Of a stretch of DNA of 5,512 nucleotides, positions 5,447 to 5,512 are shown in pieces; position 1 is the stretch's first letter; each line of letters begins with the position of its first letter. The DNA is from Chloroflexi bacterium TMED70. GTDB lineage: Bacteria; Chloroflexota; Dehalococcoidia; Lucifugimonadales; Lucifugimonadaceae. A program made the position numbers and the translations under genes. The DNA lies in contig NHDX01000029.1 in NCBI GenBank assembly GCA_002171675.1, forward strand, positions 9,962 to 15,473. The letters run 5' to 3'. The notes beneath the pieces are model-generated. The model ran no database searches. It was not told the origin of the DNA and worked only from the letters and a program-made list of their open reading frames with translations.

Positions 5447-5512
5447 AGAAATTTAGTTTAATTTAATATATAGCAAAACTTGATTAAAAAAAATAAATGA
5501 ATCTTATTAATT
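5447..5512. other. AT-rich upstream region, possible start of a divergent gene
   Basis: This stretch has A and T runs and no clear RNA or dyad. A plus-strand ATG at 5497-5499 opens five codons (MNLIN) before the window ends and could be the start of a divergent gene, but no Shine-Dalgarno precedes it and the piece is too short to judge. Confidence 0.25.

Noticed and set aside
1..5512. CRISPR array, insertion sequence or long direct repeats
   Set aside because: No regularly spaced repeats, transposase or terminal inverted repeats are seen on reading both strands.

Overview
The window comes from an AT-rich, densely packed bacterial genome with one-base to few-base gene junctions, overlapping ends and short leaders. 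This is the style of a streamlined, probably marine, free-living bacterium. The MoaC part reads closest to what I remember of proteobacterial (alphaproteobacterial-like) MoaC, but the phylum cannot be fixed from five genes and one tRNA.

Left part (1-1215, plus strand): an enolase-superfamily acid-sugar dehydratase-like protein of the mandelate racemase group, with a full set of metal and acid/base residues in galactonate-dehydratase-like spacing. Its 5' end may lie outside the window. It converges on, and overlaps by 9 bases, a minus-strand membrane protein of the CDP-alcohol phosphatidyltransferase family (1207-1944) whose signature motif is degenerate at the last two aspartates. Divergent from that, across an 83-base AT-rich spacer, is a 496-residue GT-B-like protein (2028-3518) resembling CDP-glycerol glycerophosphotransferase or surface-glycan transferases. 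Together these suggest an envelope glycolipid or surface-polysaccharide neighbourhood.

Middle (3497-3572, minus strand): a complete tRNA-Met (CAU) with encoded CCA and its own promoter. The transferase gene reads into the tRNA 3' half from the other side, and its last codons and stop are antisense to the acceptor and T arms. That is the kind of border a tRNA-targeted island leaves, though no integrase or second att copy is in view.

Right part (3626-5418, minus strand): a two-gene operon. The first gene is an archaeal-type class I fructose-bisphosphate aldolase. It is joined by an ATGA overlap to an apparent fusion of ribonuclease HI with MoaC, the cyclic pyranopterin monophosphate synthase of molybdenum cofactor synthesis. 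This fusion is the most unusual item here. Both halves keep their catalytic residues, and the linker is encoded by an uninterrupted run of nine A. Gain or loss of one A would end the protein after RNase HI, and an internal Shine-Dalgarno-like AAGGA plus ATG could restart MoaC alone. The gene is therefore either a real bifunctional protein, a slippage-controlled one, or a homopolymer sequencing artefact.

The last 94 bases (5419-5512) hold the aldolase promoter and ribosome binding site, and possibly the first codons of a divergent gene.
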